Shown here: piece by piece, positions 14,729 through 24,000 of the stretch
How the letters are laid out: every line of letters begins with the position of its first letter
Numbering within the stretch: position 1 is the stretch's first letter
Source of the DNA: an uncultured Verrucomicrobiota bacterium
GTDB taxonomy: Bacteria > Verrucomicrobiota > Verrucomicrobiia > Limisphaerales > UBA9464
Assembly: GCA_903907925.1 (NCBI GenBank)
Contig: CAIVQB010000081.1
Coordinates: forward strand, 1 to 35,573
Length of the DNA: 35,573 nt
Direction: 5' to 3'
Program-made: the position numbers and the translations under genes
Notes under the pieces: model-generated
What the model saw: the letters and a program-made list of their open reading frames with translations, nothing else
Databases searched by the model: none
Told to the model about the DNA's origin: nothing

Positions 14729-15747
14729 GCCGCAACCTCCGGGACGGTGGCGGAGTTGGCGTTGCGATAGAAGTCGGCGAGGCTTTGGGCGGAGGGTTCC
14801 AACCCTTCGGCGGCAATCGCGGACAGAATTCGTTCCTCGGTCATGATGACGCGATCGCGCCGGTAAAGCAGGTAGTCGCTGCGCACCGTATCGGGGGTGA
14901 GGTTGATGGTGACGAGGTTGGCCCCGGTCGCGAGGCCGCGCCGGTAGCCGCCGTCGGGGCCGGCGAGATTCAGCGCGCTGACTGCCGGGATGATCCAGTC
15001 GGGCCGCATCAATCGCAGCGCCGCCATGCAATTCAGGGTCGGATCGAGGGCTGCCGGCGTGGCGGCCGACAACGGCGTTTCATCCCCCGGCACAAACGGA
15101 CTGACACTGCACCCGCTGAGCGGCAGGTCCGCCGCCAGTCGGAAATTCTGCAGCGCCGATTCCGTCTTCTGTCCCGGCAACCCGGCGATGAAGCCCGAGC
15201 TGACATGCCAGCCGGACGCCACCAGGGTACGAATGTGGGCCGTCCGTTCCGACAGCGTGCCCGGTGCCTGGAGTGCGTCGTAAAGCTGCGGGTCGGCCAG
15301 CTCGAACTTGATAATGTAGCAGGTCGCGCCCGCCTCCTGCAGTTCACGGGTGAGCCGGGCGTCCAGGGTACCGAGGCAAACACTCACGCCGAGATCGGTC
15401 TCCTGGCGCAGCGTCCGCACCAAAGGCAGCACGACCTCGCGCGCGGCAACCGGGTCCTCGCCGGACTGAATGTTCACGTCGGTGATGCTCGACGGGCGAT
15501 GATGCACGAGCAGCTCGGCCAGCTCGTCATACCGTGCGCGGAAGCGTGCCAGGCTGCGGTTGTCCCGGCGCATGCCACAGTAATGGCAGTTTTCGCGGCA
15601 GAAGTTCGACACCTCGACGACGGCACGAACAAACACGCGGCGACCGAAGCGCTGGCGCGTCGCGGCAGCGGCCAGCGCATGCAGCCGTTCCTGGGCGGGG
15701 CCGACGGCGGACAGGTCGGTGGCGGTCGGAAACCACGATGCAGTCAC
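14725..15747 (-). CDS. BioB/HydE-like radical SAM enzyme
   Basis: 340 residues from GTG 15747, chosen because AAGG lies 7 bases upstream; an ATG at 15804 would add 19 residues. The [4Fe-4S] cluster motif CRENCHYC (C50, C54, C57) follows the strand VVEVSNF, and the YCGMRRDN context is typical of the BioB/HydE/PylB branch. The rest is a TIM barrel (VSVCLGTLD, SSGFIAGLPGQ, SVSPFVPGDETP). It would generate a 5'-deoxyadenosyl radical. No biotin, hydrogenase or pyrrolysine genes are nearby, so the substrate is unknown; coupling to the UbiE-like and ketosynthase genes points to the polyene pathway. It would be an unusual member of such a cluster. Confidence 0.82.
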   Translation of the reverse strand: MTASWFPTATDLSAVGPAQERLHALAAAATRQRFGRRVFVRAVVEVSNFCRENCHYCGMRRDNRSLARFRARYDELAELLVHHRPSSITDVNIQSGEDPVAAREVVLPLVRTLRQETDLGVSVCLGTLDARLTRELQEAGATCYIIKFELADPQLYDALQAPGTLSERTAHIRTLVASGWHVSSGFIAGLPGQKTESALQNFRLAADLPLSGCSVSPFVPGDETPLSAATPAALDPTLNCMAALRLMRPDWIIPAVSALNLAGPDGGYRRGLATGANLVTINLTPDTVRSDYLLYRRDRVIMTEERILSAIAAEGLEPSAQSLADFYRNANSATVPEVAA

Positions 15748-15804
15748 GCGGCAACCTTGCGTTACCGGAGCCGTAGCCCAAAGACCAAAACCTAAAGTCG
15801 GCAT

Positions 15805-15818
15805 GGGGTAAATACCCC
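15805..15818. promoter_or_regulatory. Candidate operator GGGGTAAATACCCC between divergent pathway genes
   Basis: A 6-bp inverted repeat with a 2-base AT centre, in the ~108-base spacer between the radical SAM gene (minus) and the glycosyltransferase gene (plus). It touches the alternative ATG at 15804 of the radical SAM frame, another reason to prefer the shorter start. The placement suits a regulator controlling both directions. Confidence 0.4.
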
Positions 15819-15855
15819 TTCGACTTCGCTCGACGGACCCGGGACCCTACCGGAA

Positions 15856-16581
15856 GTGCCGCCAACGCCCACCAACTGCTGCGTCGTCATTCCCTGCCTG
15901 AATGAGGCGGAGGAGATCGGCGAACTGGTTCGCCGCGTGCGGGACCACCTGCCTACCGTGGTGGTTGTGGACGACGGCTCGGCCGACGGCACCGCCGCGG
16001 CGGCGGAATTCGCCGGGGCAACCGTGCTCCATCACCGAAGTCCGCAGGGCAAGGGCGCGGCGTTGGCCACCGCCTGGAAATGGGCCGGCGAGAACGACTT
16101 CTCCTGGGCGCTCATGCTCGATGGCGACGGCCAGCACGCCACGGACGATGTACCCCGCCTTCTCGCCGCAGCGGAGCACGGTGCGGCGAAGCTCATCATC
16201 GGGAACCGCATGCACCTCCCCGGCGCGATGCCCTGGCTCCGCCGTTGGGCCAACCGCTGGCTTAGCGTCCGAATCTCCGAACTCGCCGGGGTGAACCTGC
16301 CCGATTCCCAGTGCGGCTTCCGGCTGGCCCATCTTCCGACGCTGGATGAGCTCGGGTTGAGCACGCAACATTTTGAGATCGAGTCGGAGATGTGCGTGGC
16401 CTTCGCCCGCGCCCGCCATCGCATTGCCTTTGTGCCCGTGCAGGTCCGGTACGGGAGCGAATGCAGCAAGATTTCCCCGCTGCGCGACTACTGGCGCTGG
16501 TGGCGCTGGTATCAGCAGACGCGGGCGATCCGCCCTGCTCCGGCTCTCGAAGCATTCGACTTGCGCGAACCGTCGGCATAA
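15856..16581 (+). CDS. Family 2 glycosyltransferase
   Basis: 241 residues from GTG 15856. GT-A fold with VVIPCLNEAEEIGELV at the N-terminus, VVVVDDGSADGT (nucleotide-binding DDGS at 39-42), and DGDGQH (89-94) as the DxD metal site. It resembles dolichyl-phosphate-mannose-synthase-like GT2 enzymes but has no C-terminal membrane helices, so it is probably cytosolic or peripheral. Aryl polyene clusters encode GT2-type proteins; transfer of a sugar or polar group onto the polyene head or lipid anchor is an inference. Divergently transcribed from the radical SAM operon. Confidence 0.85.
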   Translation: MPPTPTNCCVVIPCLNEAEEIGELVRRVRDHLPTVVVVDDGSADGTAAAAEFAGATVLHHRSPQGKGAALATAWKWAGENDFSWALMLDGDGQHATDDVPRLLAAAEHGAAKLIIGNRMHLPGAMPWLRRWANRWLSVRISELAGVNLPDSQCGFRLAHLPTLDELGLSTQHFEIESEMCVAFARARHRIAFVPVQVRYGSECSKISPLRDYWRWWRWYQQTRAIRPAPALEAFDLREPSA

Positions 16582-16603
16582 AAACAGCGACCGCCTCCGC
16601 AAA

Positions 16604-16978
16604 ATGACTCCCGCCGACCCCGTTTCTCCTCCGCGCCGCCGTCACTGGCTGCTGCAGGCCGGTCTGACCGCCGCGTCGATGTTCATTTTCGCGTGGTTAT
16701 GCGGGGTGGCGATGCGGGCGGATGCAAAGCTCACGACCCCGCCCGGTCTGTTTCGCGGCATGGTTCACGGAGCGATGATGCCCGTCGCCTGGCCCAGCCT
16801 GCTGGCCGGGCATGACCAGCCGATCTACGCGGAACGCAACGAGGGCCGCCCCTACAAGCTCGGCTATTCGCTCGGCGTGAATCTTTCCGGCGTCCTCTTC
16901 TTCGGCTGGCTGTTCCTCAGCCTCAGCAGTCTCCAGCGGGCCTGGTCCTCGAAATTCAGATCCGGCTCAACGCCATAG
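16604..16978 (+). CDS. Small conserved-looking membrane protein
   Basis: 124 residues from ATG 16604, 22 bases after the glycosyltransferase stop, likely co-transcribed. Two membrane helices are evident (about 17-36 and 88-110). The intervening loop is rich in defined motifs (GLFRGMVHGAMMPVAWPSL, then IYAERNEGRPYKLGYSLG), which suggests a conserved family, but I do not recognise a function. The last 12 bases overlap the convergent lipoprotein gene. A role in anchoring or trafficking the product is only a guess. Confidence 0.6.
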   Translation: MTPADPVSPPRRRHWLLQAGLTAASMFIFAWLCGVAMRADAKLTTPPGLFRGMVHGAMMPVAWPSLLAGHDQPIYAERNEGRPYKLGYSLGVNLSGVLFFGWLFLSLSSLQRAWSSKFRSGSTP

Positions 16979-17812
16979 CCGGCAATAGACCTCGTAGGCG
17001 TTGACTGGGCCGCCGATGAAGTAGGCGGTCGGCGGCAGCGAAAACCCGCGACGCTCCCGGTCAAACACGACCGCCAGCACCTCGTCCGGCGCGTTGGGAT
17101 CGTAGGCGTCGAAGACAAATCGCTCCGGCGTTTCGGTGACAGCGAAGAGCACTACCGCGTGGTTCACGGTCAGCCCGGGAAAGGTGAACACGTGCAGCAC
17201 CGGCGCGGCGTTGGCCCGGACGGCTGCGACCAACCGCGCCGCCTCCCTCGCCTGCCCCGCCCGGCTGAAGGGCAGCACCATGCGCCACTGCCCGCGCTGG
17301 AAATAGCTCTGCCACGCGCCGCCACCCTCCGTGCGCATCATATCGGCCTGGGCCGCACTGAAGGCACGCAGGTCGACGAAACCCGGGATGACGATTCGGT
17401 CCACAGGAAGGCTGGCGTTTCGGGCGCTGCGGGCGAGCACCTCACGGAAGCGCCGGCGGTAACCGTTCGTGTCCAACGGCGCGGCGGCGGGGTCGAAGCG
17501 GGCGTGGAGATGGAACTGCTTCACCACCCGCGCCAGCACGAAGCAGCGCAGCGTGTAGTCAGGTGCCGGTTCGCGACGCTGATGGACCTGCCGCCCGGTC
17601 TGCGGGTCGCGCGCGTAGCTCCACAGCGTCTCATTGCGGAAGCCCAGCGTGTCTTCGGGATGTCGGAGCGGGGCCAATTCCACGGGGTGCGACGATGCAC
17701 AACCGAACCAGACCATGGCAAGCGGCAGCCAGCTCCATCGCCGCAGAAAGACCCACCGGCGTGACGGACCGGTGGACCGTCCGGCTCCGCGAAGGAGTGT
17801 GGAAACTTTCAT
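16967..17812 (-). CDS. Lipoprotein with a possible papain-like Cys-His-Asp set
   Basis: 281 residues. A basic N-terminus, hydrophobic stretch and lipobox VWFGC (C38) indicate a lipoprotein. The mature part has C90 at the start of a hydrophobic helix (LRCFVLARVVKQF), H218 in TVNHAVVLFAV and D235/D239 in FVFDAYDPN. The order Cys-helix, His-strand, Asp-strand matches papain or transglutaminase-like folds. This is my structural guess; no named family is recognised. It is transcribed divergently from the ligase gene. Possible roles are an acyltransferase, thioesterase or amidase in the periplasm acting on the exported product. Confidence 0.55.
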   Translation of the reverse strand: MKVSTLLRGAGRSTGPSRRWVFLRRWSWLPLAMVWFGCASSHPVELAPLRHPEDTLGFRNETLWSYARDPQTGRQVHQRREPAPDYTLRCFVLARVVKQFHLHARFDPAAAPLDTNGYRRRFREVLARSARNASLPVDRIVIPGFVDLRAFSAAQADMMRTEGGGAWQSYFQRGQWRMVLPFSRAGQAREAARLVAAVRANAAPVLHVFTFPGLTVNHAVVLFAVTETPERFVFDAYDPNAPDEVLAVVFDRERRGFSLPPTAYFIGGPVNAYEVYCRLWR

Positions 17813-17856
17813 TGAGCTTGCCGCGCCAAGCTATCGATGAGCAAACACACGGCGCA

Positions 17857-19125
17857 ATGCTGGACCAACGCTGGCGTGAAATCGTCGCCCGTCACTCGCG
17901 GGAAACCGCCCTGTACGAGACGGCGACCGACCGCTCGTGGACGTTTACCGGGCTGGCCACGGCGGCGGATGCCGAACCTTCTTCGGCCGAAACCGGCCCC
18001 ACCTATCCCACCGGCCACGGAATCGACTTCATCCTCGCGGTGCTCCGCGCCTGGCGTGCCGAGCGTGTTTGCTGCCCGCTCGAGCCCGGCCATCCGGCAC
18101 CGGACATCCCGCCGCCGCCCGCCGGAATTGCACACCTGAAACTGACGTCGGGCACCACCGGCACGGCCAAGTGTGTCGCCTTCACCGCCGCCCAGCTCGC
18201 CGCTGATGCCGACGCCATCGTGGCCACTATGGGATTGCGGTCCGACTGGCCGAATCTCGGCGTCCTCTCGCTCGCGCACAGCTACGGATTTTCCAATCTC
18301 GTGCTGCCCCTGCTCTTGCACGGCATCCCGCTCGTGCTGGTGCCGTCCCCGCTGCCCGCGATGGTGCTGGCAGCGGCCCGCGCCTCCGGACATGGCTCGT
18401 TCACGCTGGCGGCGGTGCCAGCGATGTGGCGGGCGTGGCACGAGGCGGTGGCAATTCCGCCCGGCGTGCGGCTGGCCGTCTCCGCCGGTGCACCGCTCCC
18501 GCTGGCGCTGGAATCGGCGGTGTTCGCCGCGCACGGGCTGAAACTTCACAACTTCCTGGGCGCGTCGGAATGCGGCGGCATCGCCTACGACGCGGGCCGG
18601 ACGCCGCGCACCGACGCCAGCTTCGTCGGCCACCCACTACGCGGAGTGAAGCTGGGCCGAACCGACGAGGGTTGCCTGGAGGTGACCGGCCCGGCGGTCG
18701 GCGAGACCTACTGGCCCCAGCCCGATGACCGTCTGCGCGCGGGACAGTATCGCACGGGCGACCTCGTGGAATTCGCCCCGGACGGTGGAGTGTTTCTGCG
18801 CGGGCGGGCCGACGACCTTATCAACGTCGCCGGCCGCAAGGTCGCGCCGGAGGCCATCGAGCTGGTGCTGCGCCAGCACGCCGGCGTGCGCGAATGCCTC
18901 GTGCTCGGCGTGCCGTCGGACGAGCAACGTGGCGAATCCGTGGCCGCCATCGTTGAGGCCGATCCATCGCTCACGCCGGCAGCGCTGCGGGAGTTTGCGC
19001 TCGCGCGCCTGCCCGCGTGGCAGGTGCCCCGGCAGTGGCGGTTGGTGGAAACGCTGACCCCCAACGGACGCGGAAAACTGTCCCGGGCGGAATGGCGGGC
19101 GCGCCTGATAAACAACAAGTCCTAG
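17857..19125 (+). CDS. AMP-dependent acyl/aryl ligase (ApeH-like starter activation)
   Basis: 422 residues from ATG 17857. GTG 17797 and TTG 17812 are in-frame alternatives near an AAGGAG (17792-17797). It is a member of the ANL superfamily: P-loop TSGTTGTAK (97-105), YRTGD for ribose binding, GRKVAPEAIE at the hinge and the catalytic lysine in NGRGKLSRAEW near the C-terminus. It is shorter than typical CoA ligases (about 500) because the N-terminal subdomain is compact, as in ApeH-type ligases of aryl polyene clusters. These activate 4-hydroxybenzoate- or coumarate-like starters for loading onto an ACP or CoA. The actual substrate cannot be read from the sequence. Confidence 0.82.
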   Translation: MLDQRWREIVARHSRETALYETATDRSWTFTGLATAADAEPSSAETGPTYPTGHGIDFILAVLRAWRAERVCCPLEPGHPAPDIPPPPAGIAHLKLTSGTTGTAKCVAFTAAQLAADADAIVATMGLRSDWPNLGVLSLAHSYGFSNLVLPLLLHGIPLVLVPSPLPAMVLAAARASGHGSFTLAAVPAMWRAWHEAVAIPPGVRLAVSAGAPLPLALESAVFAAHGLKLHNFLGASECGGIAYDAGRTPRTDASFVGHPLRGVKLGRTDEGCLEVTGPAVGETYWPQPDDRLRAGQYRTGDLVEFAPDGGVFLRGRADDLINVAGRKVAPEAIELVLRQHAGVRECLVLGVPSDEQRGESVAAIVEADPSLTPAALREFALARLPAWQVPRQWRLVETLTPNGRGKLSRAEWRARLINNKS

Positions 19126-19183
19126 CTTCACCCTGGACGAGCGGAATAACACTTCGGCAAGGAATCCAATCACACCACAAGCG

Positions 19184-19588
19184 ATGAAACTCCCCTCTCA
19201 ACATTCCCTGCCCGCCTTGGCCGTCCTGCTGCTGCTAACAGGATGCGCCTCCACACCGGAAGGCCACCCTTCAGGAACCGTCCCTATTGAGGTGCTGGTC
19301 GAGACCAGCGATCCGGGGTCGCGGATCGAGGTGGACGGCGAATACGTCGGGGTGAGCCCGCTGAAGGTCACGATCTGGGGTGACCGCGACGGCACATTTC
19401 ATGGCGGCGGTGACGGTCACACGGTGTTCAAGGCATATCCCGTGAAACCGGGCCAGTTCATGCAAACGAAGTCGTTCCTGAACGGGGCCCAGCAGTTTAT
19501 GTTCGGTCAGGAGGACAGGGTTCCCAGACGCCTTTATTTTGATCTGAACCAAAAGTCCCAAGGACTGGAAATCACCATCCCAAAATGA
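19184..19588 (+). CDS. PEGA-domain-like lipoprotein
   Basis: 134 residues with a signal sequence and lipobox LLTGC (C21). Residues about 35-70 (VLVETSDPGSRIEVDGEYVG followed by SPLKVTI) are a PEGA-type beta-strand motif found in surface and envelope proteins. The stop overlaps the next start by 4 bp (ATGA). It follows the ligase gene by 58 bases on the same strand. It may help the envelope display or anchoring of the pathway product, or be unrelated. Confidence 0.68.
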   Translation: MKLPSQHSLPALAVLLLLTGCASTPEGHPSGTVPIEVLVETSDPGSRIEVDGEYVGVSPLKVTIWGDRDGTFHGGGDGHTVFKAYPVKPGQFMQTKSFLNGAQQFMFGQEDRVPRRLYFDLNQKSQGLEITIPK

Positions 19589-19911
19589 AAACCAAAACCC
19601 CATATCTGCTTTTGGCCGCCGGCCTGTTCCTTGTCCTCGCCGAGCTGAAACTGCCCGCTGCCGGTGGAACCGCCGGCACGGTGGAGTACGCCACCCTCCG
19701 TTGGTCCGGGCGCGAAAACACCCATCTCATCCGGCCTGATGGCACGGTGGAAATTTTGGGACCGAAGTTTTCCGGCATCAAACGCCCCGACAAGGTGGAT
19801 GATCGGTCGTTCTACATGAACCTCGCGATGAACGCGCTGGCGCATGAAGGCTACGAACTCGCCGCCATGACCCCGGACGACTACGTTCTGAAGCGTCCGA
19901 GCCACCACTGA
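19585..19911 (+). CDS. Small exported protein, DUF4177-like ending
   Basis: 108 residues with an N-terminal hydrophobic signal (YLLLAAGLFLVLAELKLPAA). The C-terminal part, MNLAMNALAHEGYELAAM then DDYVLKRP, resembles the DUF4177 pattern (a helix ending in G-Y/W-E-L followed by a K-R-P strand). No function is known. Coupled by 4-bp overlap to the PEGA lipoprotein and convergent with the dehydratase gene 8 bases away. Confidence 0.6.
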   Translation: MKTKTPYLLLAAGLFLVLAELKLPAAGGTAGTVEYATLRWSGRENTHLIRPDGTVEILGPKFSGIKRPDKVDDRSFYMNLAMNALAHEGYELAAMTPDDYVLKRPSHH

Positions 19912-19919
19912 TCCGTCCG

Positions 19920-20357
19920 TCACCCGCCAGCCAGCGTTACCTCGCATTGCAGGATCAGCGTGCCGCGCAGGCTGGCGGTGGCCTGGGCCGAGACCAGCTT
20001 CCCGAGGCGCGCCGTGACGCGCGCGTGCAGCGTGATGGTTTCTTTCGGTCGCGCGCTGCCGAGAATCTTCGCCGCACGGATGGCCGTGAGCTTCAGCCCC
20101 AGCAGCGGCGCGTGGACGGGATCGCTCTGGGCGACAATCCCCGCCAACTGGGCTGCCGCCTCTACCAGCAACACACCAGGAAGCAGAGGCTCGCCCGGAA
20201 AATGGCCGTGCAAAAACGGTTCGTCGCCCCGCAGCGTGTATTCGCCGGTGCCGCTAACGCCGGGGTCCAGCGCCAGCAACCGGTCCACGAAACGAAACTC
20301 GGGGCCGTGCGGAAGCGCGTCGAGCGCGGTGACCAGCGGGTCAGGCATGGCGGTCAT
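19920..20357 (-). CDS. 3-hydroxyacyl-ACP dehydratase (FabZ/ApeI-like hotdog)
   Basis: 145 residues. The FabZ active site HGHFPGEPLLPGVLLVEAAAQ is intact, with H52 and E66. It removes water after ketoreduction to give the trans-enoyl chain, and without an enoyl reductase repeated cycles leave conjugated double bases, that is a polyene. No enoyl-ACP reductase is present in this region, in line with polyene output. The start overlaps the LolA-like stop by 4 bp. An alternative start is the ATG at 20348. Confidence 0.83.
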   Translation of the reverse strand: MTAMPDPLVTALDALPHGPEFRFVDRLLALDPGVSGTGEYTLRGDEPFLHGHFPGEPLLPGVLLVEAAAQLAGIVAQSDPVHAPLLGLKLTAIRAAKILGSARPKETITLHARVTARLGKLVSAQATASLRGTLILQCEVTLAGG

Positions 20358-21043
20358 TTCGGTTTGAGCGGTTCCGTCACCTTCCAGGTTGCATCCATCG
20401 GCGGCGCGAAGAGGGCTGGATCCATCACTTGGTTTTCAGCGGCATTCGTAAAATCGTTCCGCAGACGCGAGCCGTCGGTGAAGACCAGCTCGGTTGCGTT
20501 CAACCGGAAATCATGGGTGCCAATGATGATGGTCAGTTCCGGCAGCAGCTTGCGAGCCGCGGCGGCGCGGGGTTGGAGGAGAAAAGCGTAGGTGGCATTG
20601 GTCCGCCCGATGCCGAGCAGGTCGAAGCGGCGATGGAAATCCGTTGCGTCCCGGGGAAAGCCGGTATCGAGCAGCGCGAGGGCGTCCTTCATCGGTCCCA
20701 GCGCAAAGTCGGCCAGTGAATACCGTTCGGCCCGCTTGAGCCGGGGGGCGATGATCAGCAGGTCGTCACGGGCGCGCAGGGCGATGGATTGCGCCGGCGT
20801 GCCCAGTTCCCAGCGGAACTTGTCGGGCGCGACGAACCAAACTCGACCCGGCGTGGTGAGCGGCTGCGTCAGCGCCTTCAGGTGCCGCGTCTGCACAAAC
20901 TCCGCCGACCAGGCGATGACATTGGTTTGTCGCGCCAGCCAGCGGTCGAGCAAGGCGTCGTCCTCCGGACCGGCCAGAACAGCGGTGGCTCCCAGCAGGA
21001 ACAGCAGCGGAAGTAACAGGTTTCGGAAATGTTGCGGGTTCAT
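20354..21043 (-). CDS. LolA-like outer-membrane lipoprotein carrier
   Basis: 229 residues. Signal peptide (LLLPLLFLLGATAVLA) followed by the LolA-type half-barrel: WLARQTNVIAWSAEFVQTRH, then the TPGRVWFVAPDKFRWELGTP segment typical of the family. It should be periplasmic and shuttle a lipidated cargo across the periplasm. Aryl polyene clusters encode a dedicated LolA homologue for this. The start overlaps the MMPL gene stop (ATGA). A general LolA for all lipoproteins is unlikely because it sits between pathway genes. Confidence 0.85.
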   Translation of the reverse strand: MNPQHFRNLLLPLLFLLGATAVLAGPEDDALLDRWLARQTNVIAWSAEFVQTRHLKALTQPLTTPGRVWFVAPDKFRWELGTPAQSIALRARDDLLIIAPRLKRAERYSLADFALGPMKDALALLDTGFPRDATDFHRRFDLLGIGRTNATYAFLLQPRAAAARKLLPELTIIIGTHDFRLNATELVFTDGSRLRNDFTNAAENQVMDPALFAPPMDATWKVTEPLKPK

Positions 21044-24000
21044 GGGCGTGTGGTGACGACAGGACCATCGGCCTCGGGCCACACCGGCACAAAGTGAAAC
21101 CACTGGTCGGGATGCTGCCGGATCACCGGCTCAAACACACGCAGGATGCGGCCGGTGAACGCGATGCGCGCAGCGCGGTCACCGAGGGCAGCCCGGTCAT
21201 AGGCCACCGGCGGCAGCGCGTCGGCACGGTAGCCCTGAGCGTCGCGCAGGATGCACACCGGCAGTACGACGCAACCCGAGGCCCGCGCCAGTTCGGCTGC
21301 CGCGATGCTGGCGGCGAAGGGCTGGCCAAAGAGCTCAACCCCGACCCGCGTCGGCGCGGGGGGGCGATCCACCAGAAGGGCGACCACGCCGCCCTTCTGC
21401 AACCGCTGGATAACTTCGACGAAAGCAAAGGGATCACTGCCCACGACCAGCGTGTCCACGCCCTGCCGGGCGCGAGCGGCGACGCGCGCCTCCGTGAGTC
21501 CGCCTGGTTCCGGCGCGGTCAGCACCAGAGGGCGCACGCCCAGTCGCGTCAGCAGCGGCGCGCCGAATTCCCAATTGCCCAGGTGCGGTGTCACCAGCAG
21601 CACACCGGAACCGGAACTGACGGCGGCGGCGAAATGGTCCCAACCCGATCCCGATCGCACGGCCTCGGCGGACAGGCCGCCGGCCTCATAGCGCCACAGG
21701 TCCACCAGCTTGCGCGCGAATTCGGAAAAGTTGCGCCGGGCAGCCCGCCGGGCGGCGGCTTCATCGCCAAGCACCGGCCGCAGGTTTTCCACCACGACCG
21801 CGAACCGGCTCGGGCGTACAAAAACGTAGACGGCGGCGGCCATCCGCGCGAGGCCGTGGGCGAGGACCGGCGGGAACATCCGACCCAGCTTCAGGCCCGC
21901 CCGCCAGATGCGGGCCCCATACAAGGACGACACCCGCAAGGGCTTCGATGTGTCCTCCTGGCCACCGCCGAGTATCTGCCACCAGGCCGGCAGAAGGCCG
22001 ACGCACACCACGAACACGCAGCCGACGCCCACCGCGCACACGAGATCGAGGCTGGCCAGCCCCAGGTTGCTGCTCCACGCGAGCGAGCCGAAGCCGGCAA
22101 TGTTCGCGCCGGCGCAGAGCAGCAGTGCTTTACCGGTCGTACCCCAGAGCGCGCGGAGATCCGGCCCGTGCCGGCGCAGGGCGAGCTGCACGTGGATCGT
22201 GGAATCGACGGAGGAGCCGAGCAGCAGCGGCAGCGCGACCAGGCTCAGCAGGTTCCACGACCAGCCGATCAGCGTCATCAGCGCCAACAGCAAAGAAAAG
22301 CTCAGCGCCAGCGCGGCAAAACTCAGAGCCACTTCACGCCAGCGGCGGAAGGCCAGCCAGAGACAGCCGACCAGCACCAGCGCGATCAGCACCATCAGCA
22401 GGCTGACCCGGCGCGCGACATGCCCCAGCAGCGAAGCCCCCAGCGATTCCCAGCTCGTCACCAGCACCCCCGCCGGAAGGGATGCCGCGAGTCCTGCGTG
22501 GGTGCGGTCCGAATTGCCCGTCGGCTGAATCACGCCCAGAGCCAGCCAGCCGCCGTCGGCGTCCCGCGCGGCGAACTGTGAGACCAGCCACTTCGCGGTC
22601 GAATTGGTCGGCCATGTCGAACTCGGATCGAGGCGTGCCCGGCTCCAGGCCGCCAGCAACCCACGCGTGAGCCCCAGCGCATCGACGGTAAATCCGGCGG
22701 CCTCAGCCTGCGTGCGAAATTCCTCCCCGCGTGCAGCCAGCGCGAGGGCGGCCGGCCGGTTGATGGCGGCAAAATCCGGGCGTGGCCAGAAGCCCGCCGG
22801 CAGGTCGAAGGAACTGATTTCACCCCGATCCTTCGCCGCCGCGAGCACCGCGTTGGCCGCTTCCAATTGCCGCGCGACGGCGATTTCGTCGCGACCGGAG
22901 AACACGGCCCACATTGGCTCATTCGTTCGGCCCAGGCGGAGCTTCAGCTCATCCATCGCATCGTAGGCCGCGCTGCTGCGGGGCCGCAGGGGATCGGCGC
23001 TGGCCGTGATTCTTGGGGTGCCGCGCCCGGCCAGGACCGCGATGGCCGCCAACACCACCGCAACCGTGGGAAACATCCCGACCGGAAACTTCTTCACCGG
23101 CACCAGAGCCGATCCCGATGCGAGAGCCGGACGCCGACGGGCCACCAGCGGCAGGAACACGAACAGCATCACGCCCGCGCCGACGAGCAGGCCGAGGGCG
23201 GTCAGTACGCCGAGCTGGGCGAGTCCGGGCAGACCGGCAAAACCGAGCAGCAGGAACGTGCCTGCGGTGGTCGCGGCGGAATAGCCAATGCCGGGGGCCA
23301 CCTCGTGCCGGATTTCCGCCGGGCTCTTGTCCGGCGCGGCGACGAATTCCTGATAGCTCACCAGACCATAATCCACCGTGAGCCCAAGCAACACGGCGGC
23401 AAAGCCGAGGCTCACCACGTTGAGCGTCCCGAACACCAGCCCACCCAGGGCCAGGGTCAGCAACAGGGTCAGCAACAGGGCGACGATCAGCCAGCCGAGC
23501 GGCCGCCAACTCCGGTGCGCGAGCCAAAACAGTCCGGCGATGACGAGCACGGTGGTGAAGACGGAGCTCTTCAGGTCGCTCTCCATCCCACCCGAGATTT
23601 CAGAAAGAAAAGCCGGACCGCCGGTAAAGGAGACGTGCAGGTCCGGCGCGCCGTTGGGAAGCGCCGCCACGGTCTGAGCCACCTCGGCGCGCACGGCGGA
23701 AAACCATTCGCCGGCCTCGCGATAGTTCATCCGCTCGCGGGCCGGCTCGACGAAGATGATGCGGTAGGTGCCATCGGCGCTGGCGAAGATGCCCGACCCC
23801 AGATCGAAGCCGGCCCCAGCCGCGCTGGCGACGGGCAGTTGGGTGAGGCCGAAGGGATCGTAGCTCCGCCGGGCCAGTTCCTGCGGGTCCAGCGAGGTCG
23901 CGAGAGTTTCCCGCGCCGCGGCGAGCACGGTGGTGAGGTTGGTGGCGGTGAGCTTCGTCGCGAGCGCGGCGAACTCGGCGGGTGGCTGTTGCAACCAGAG

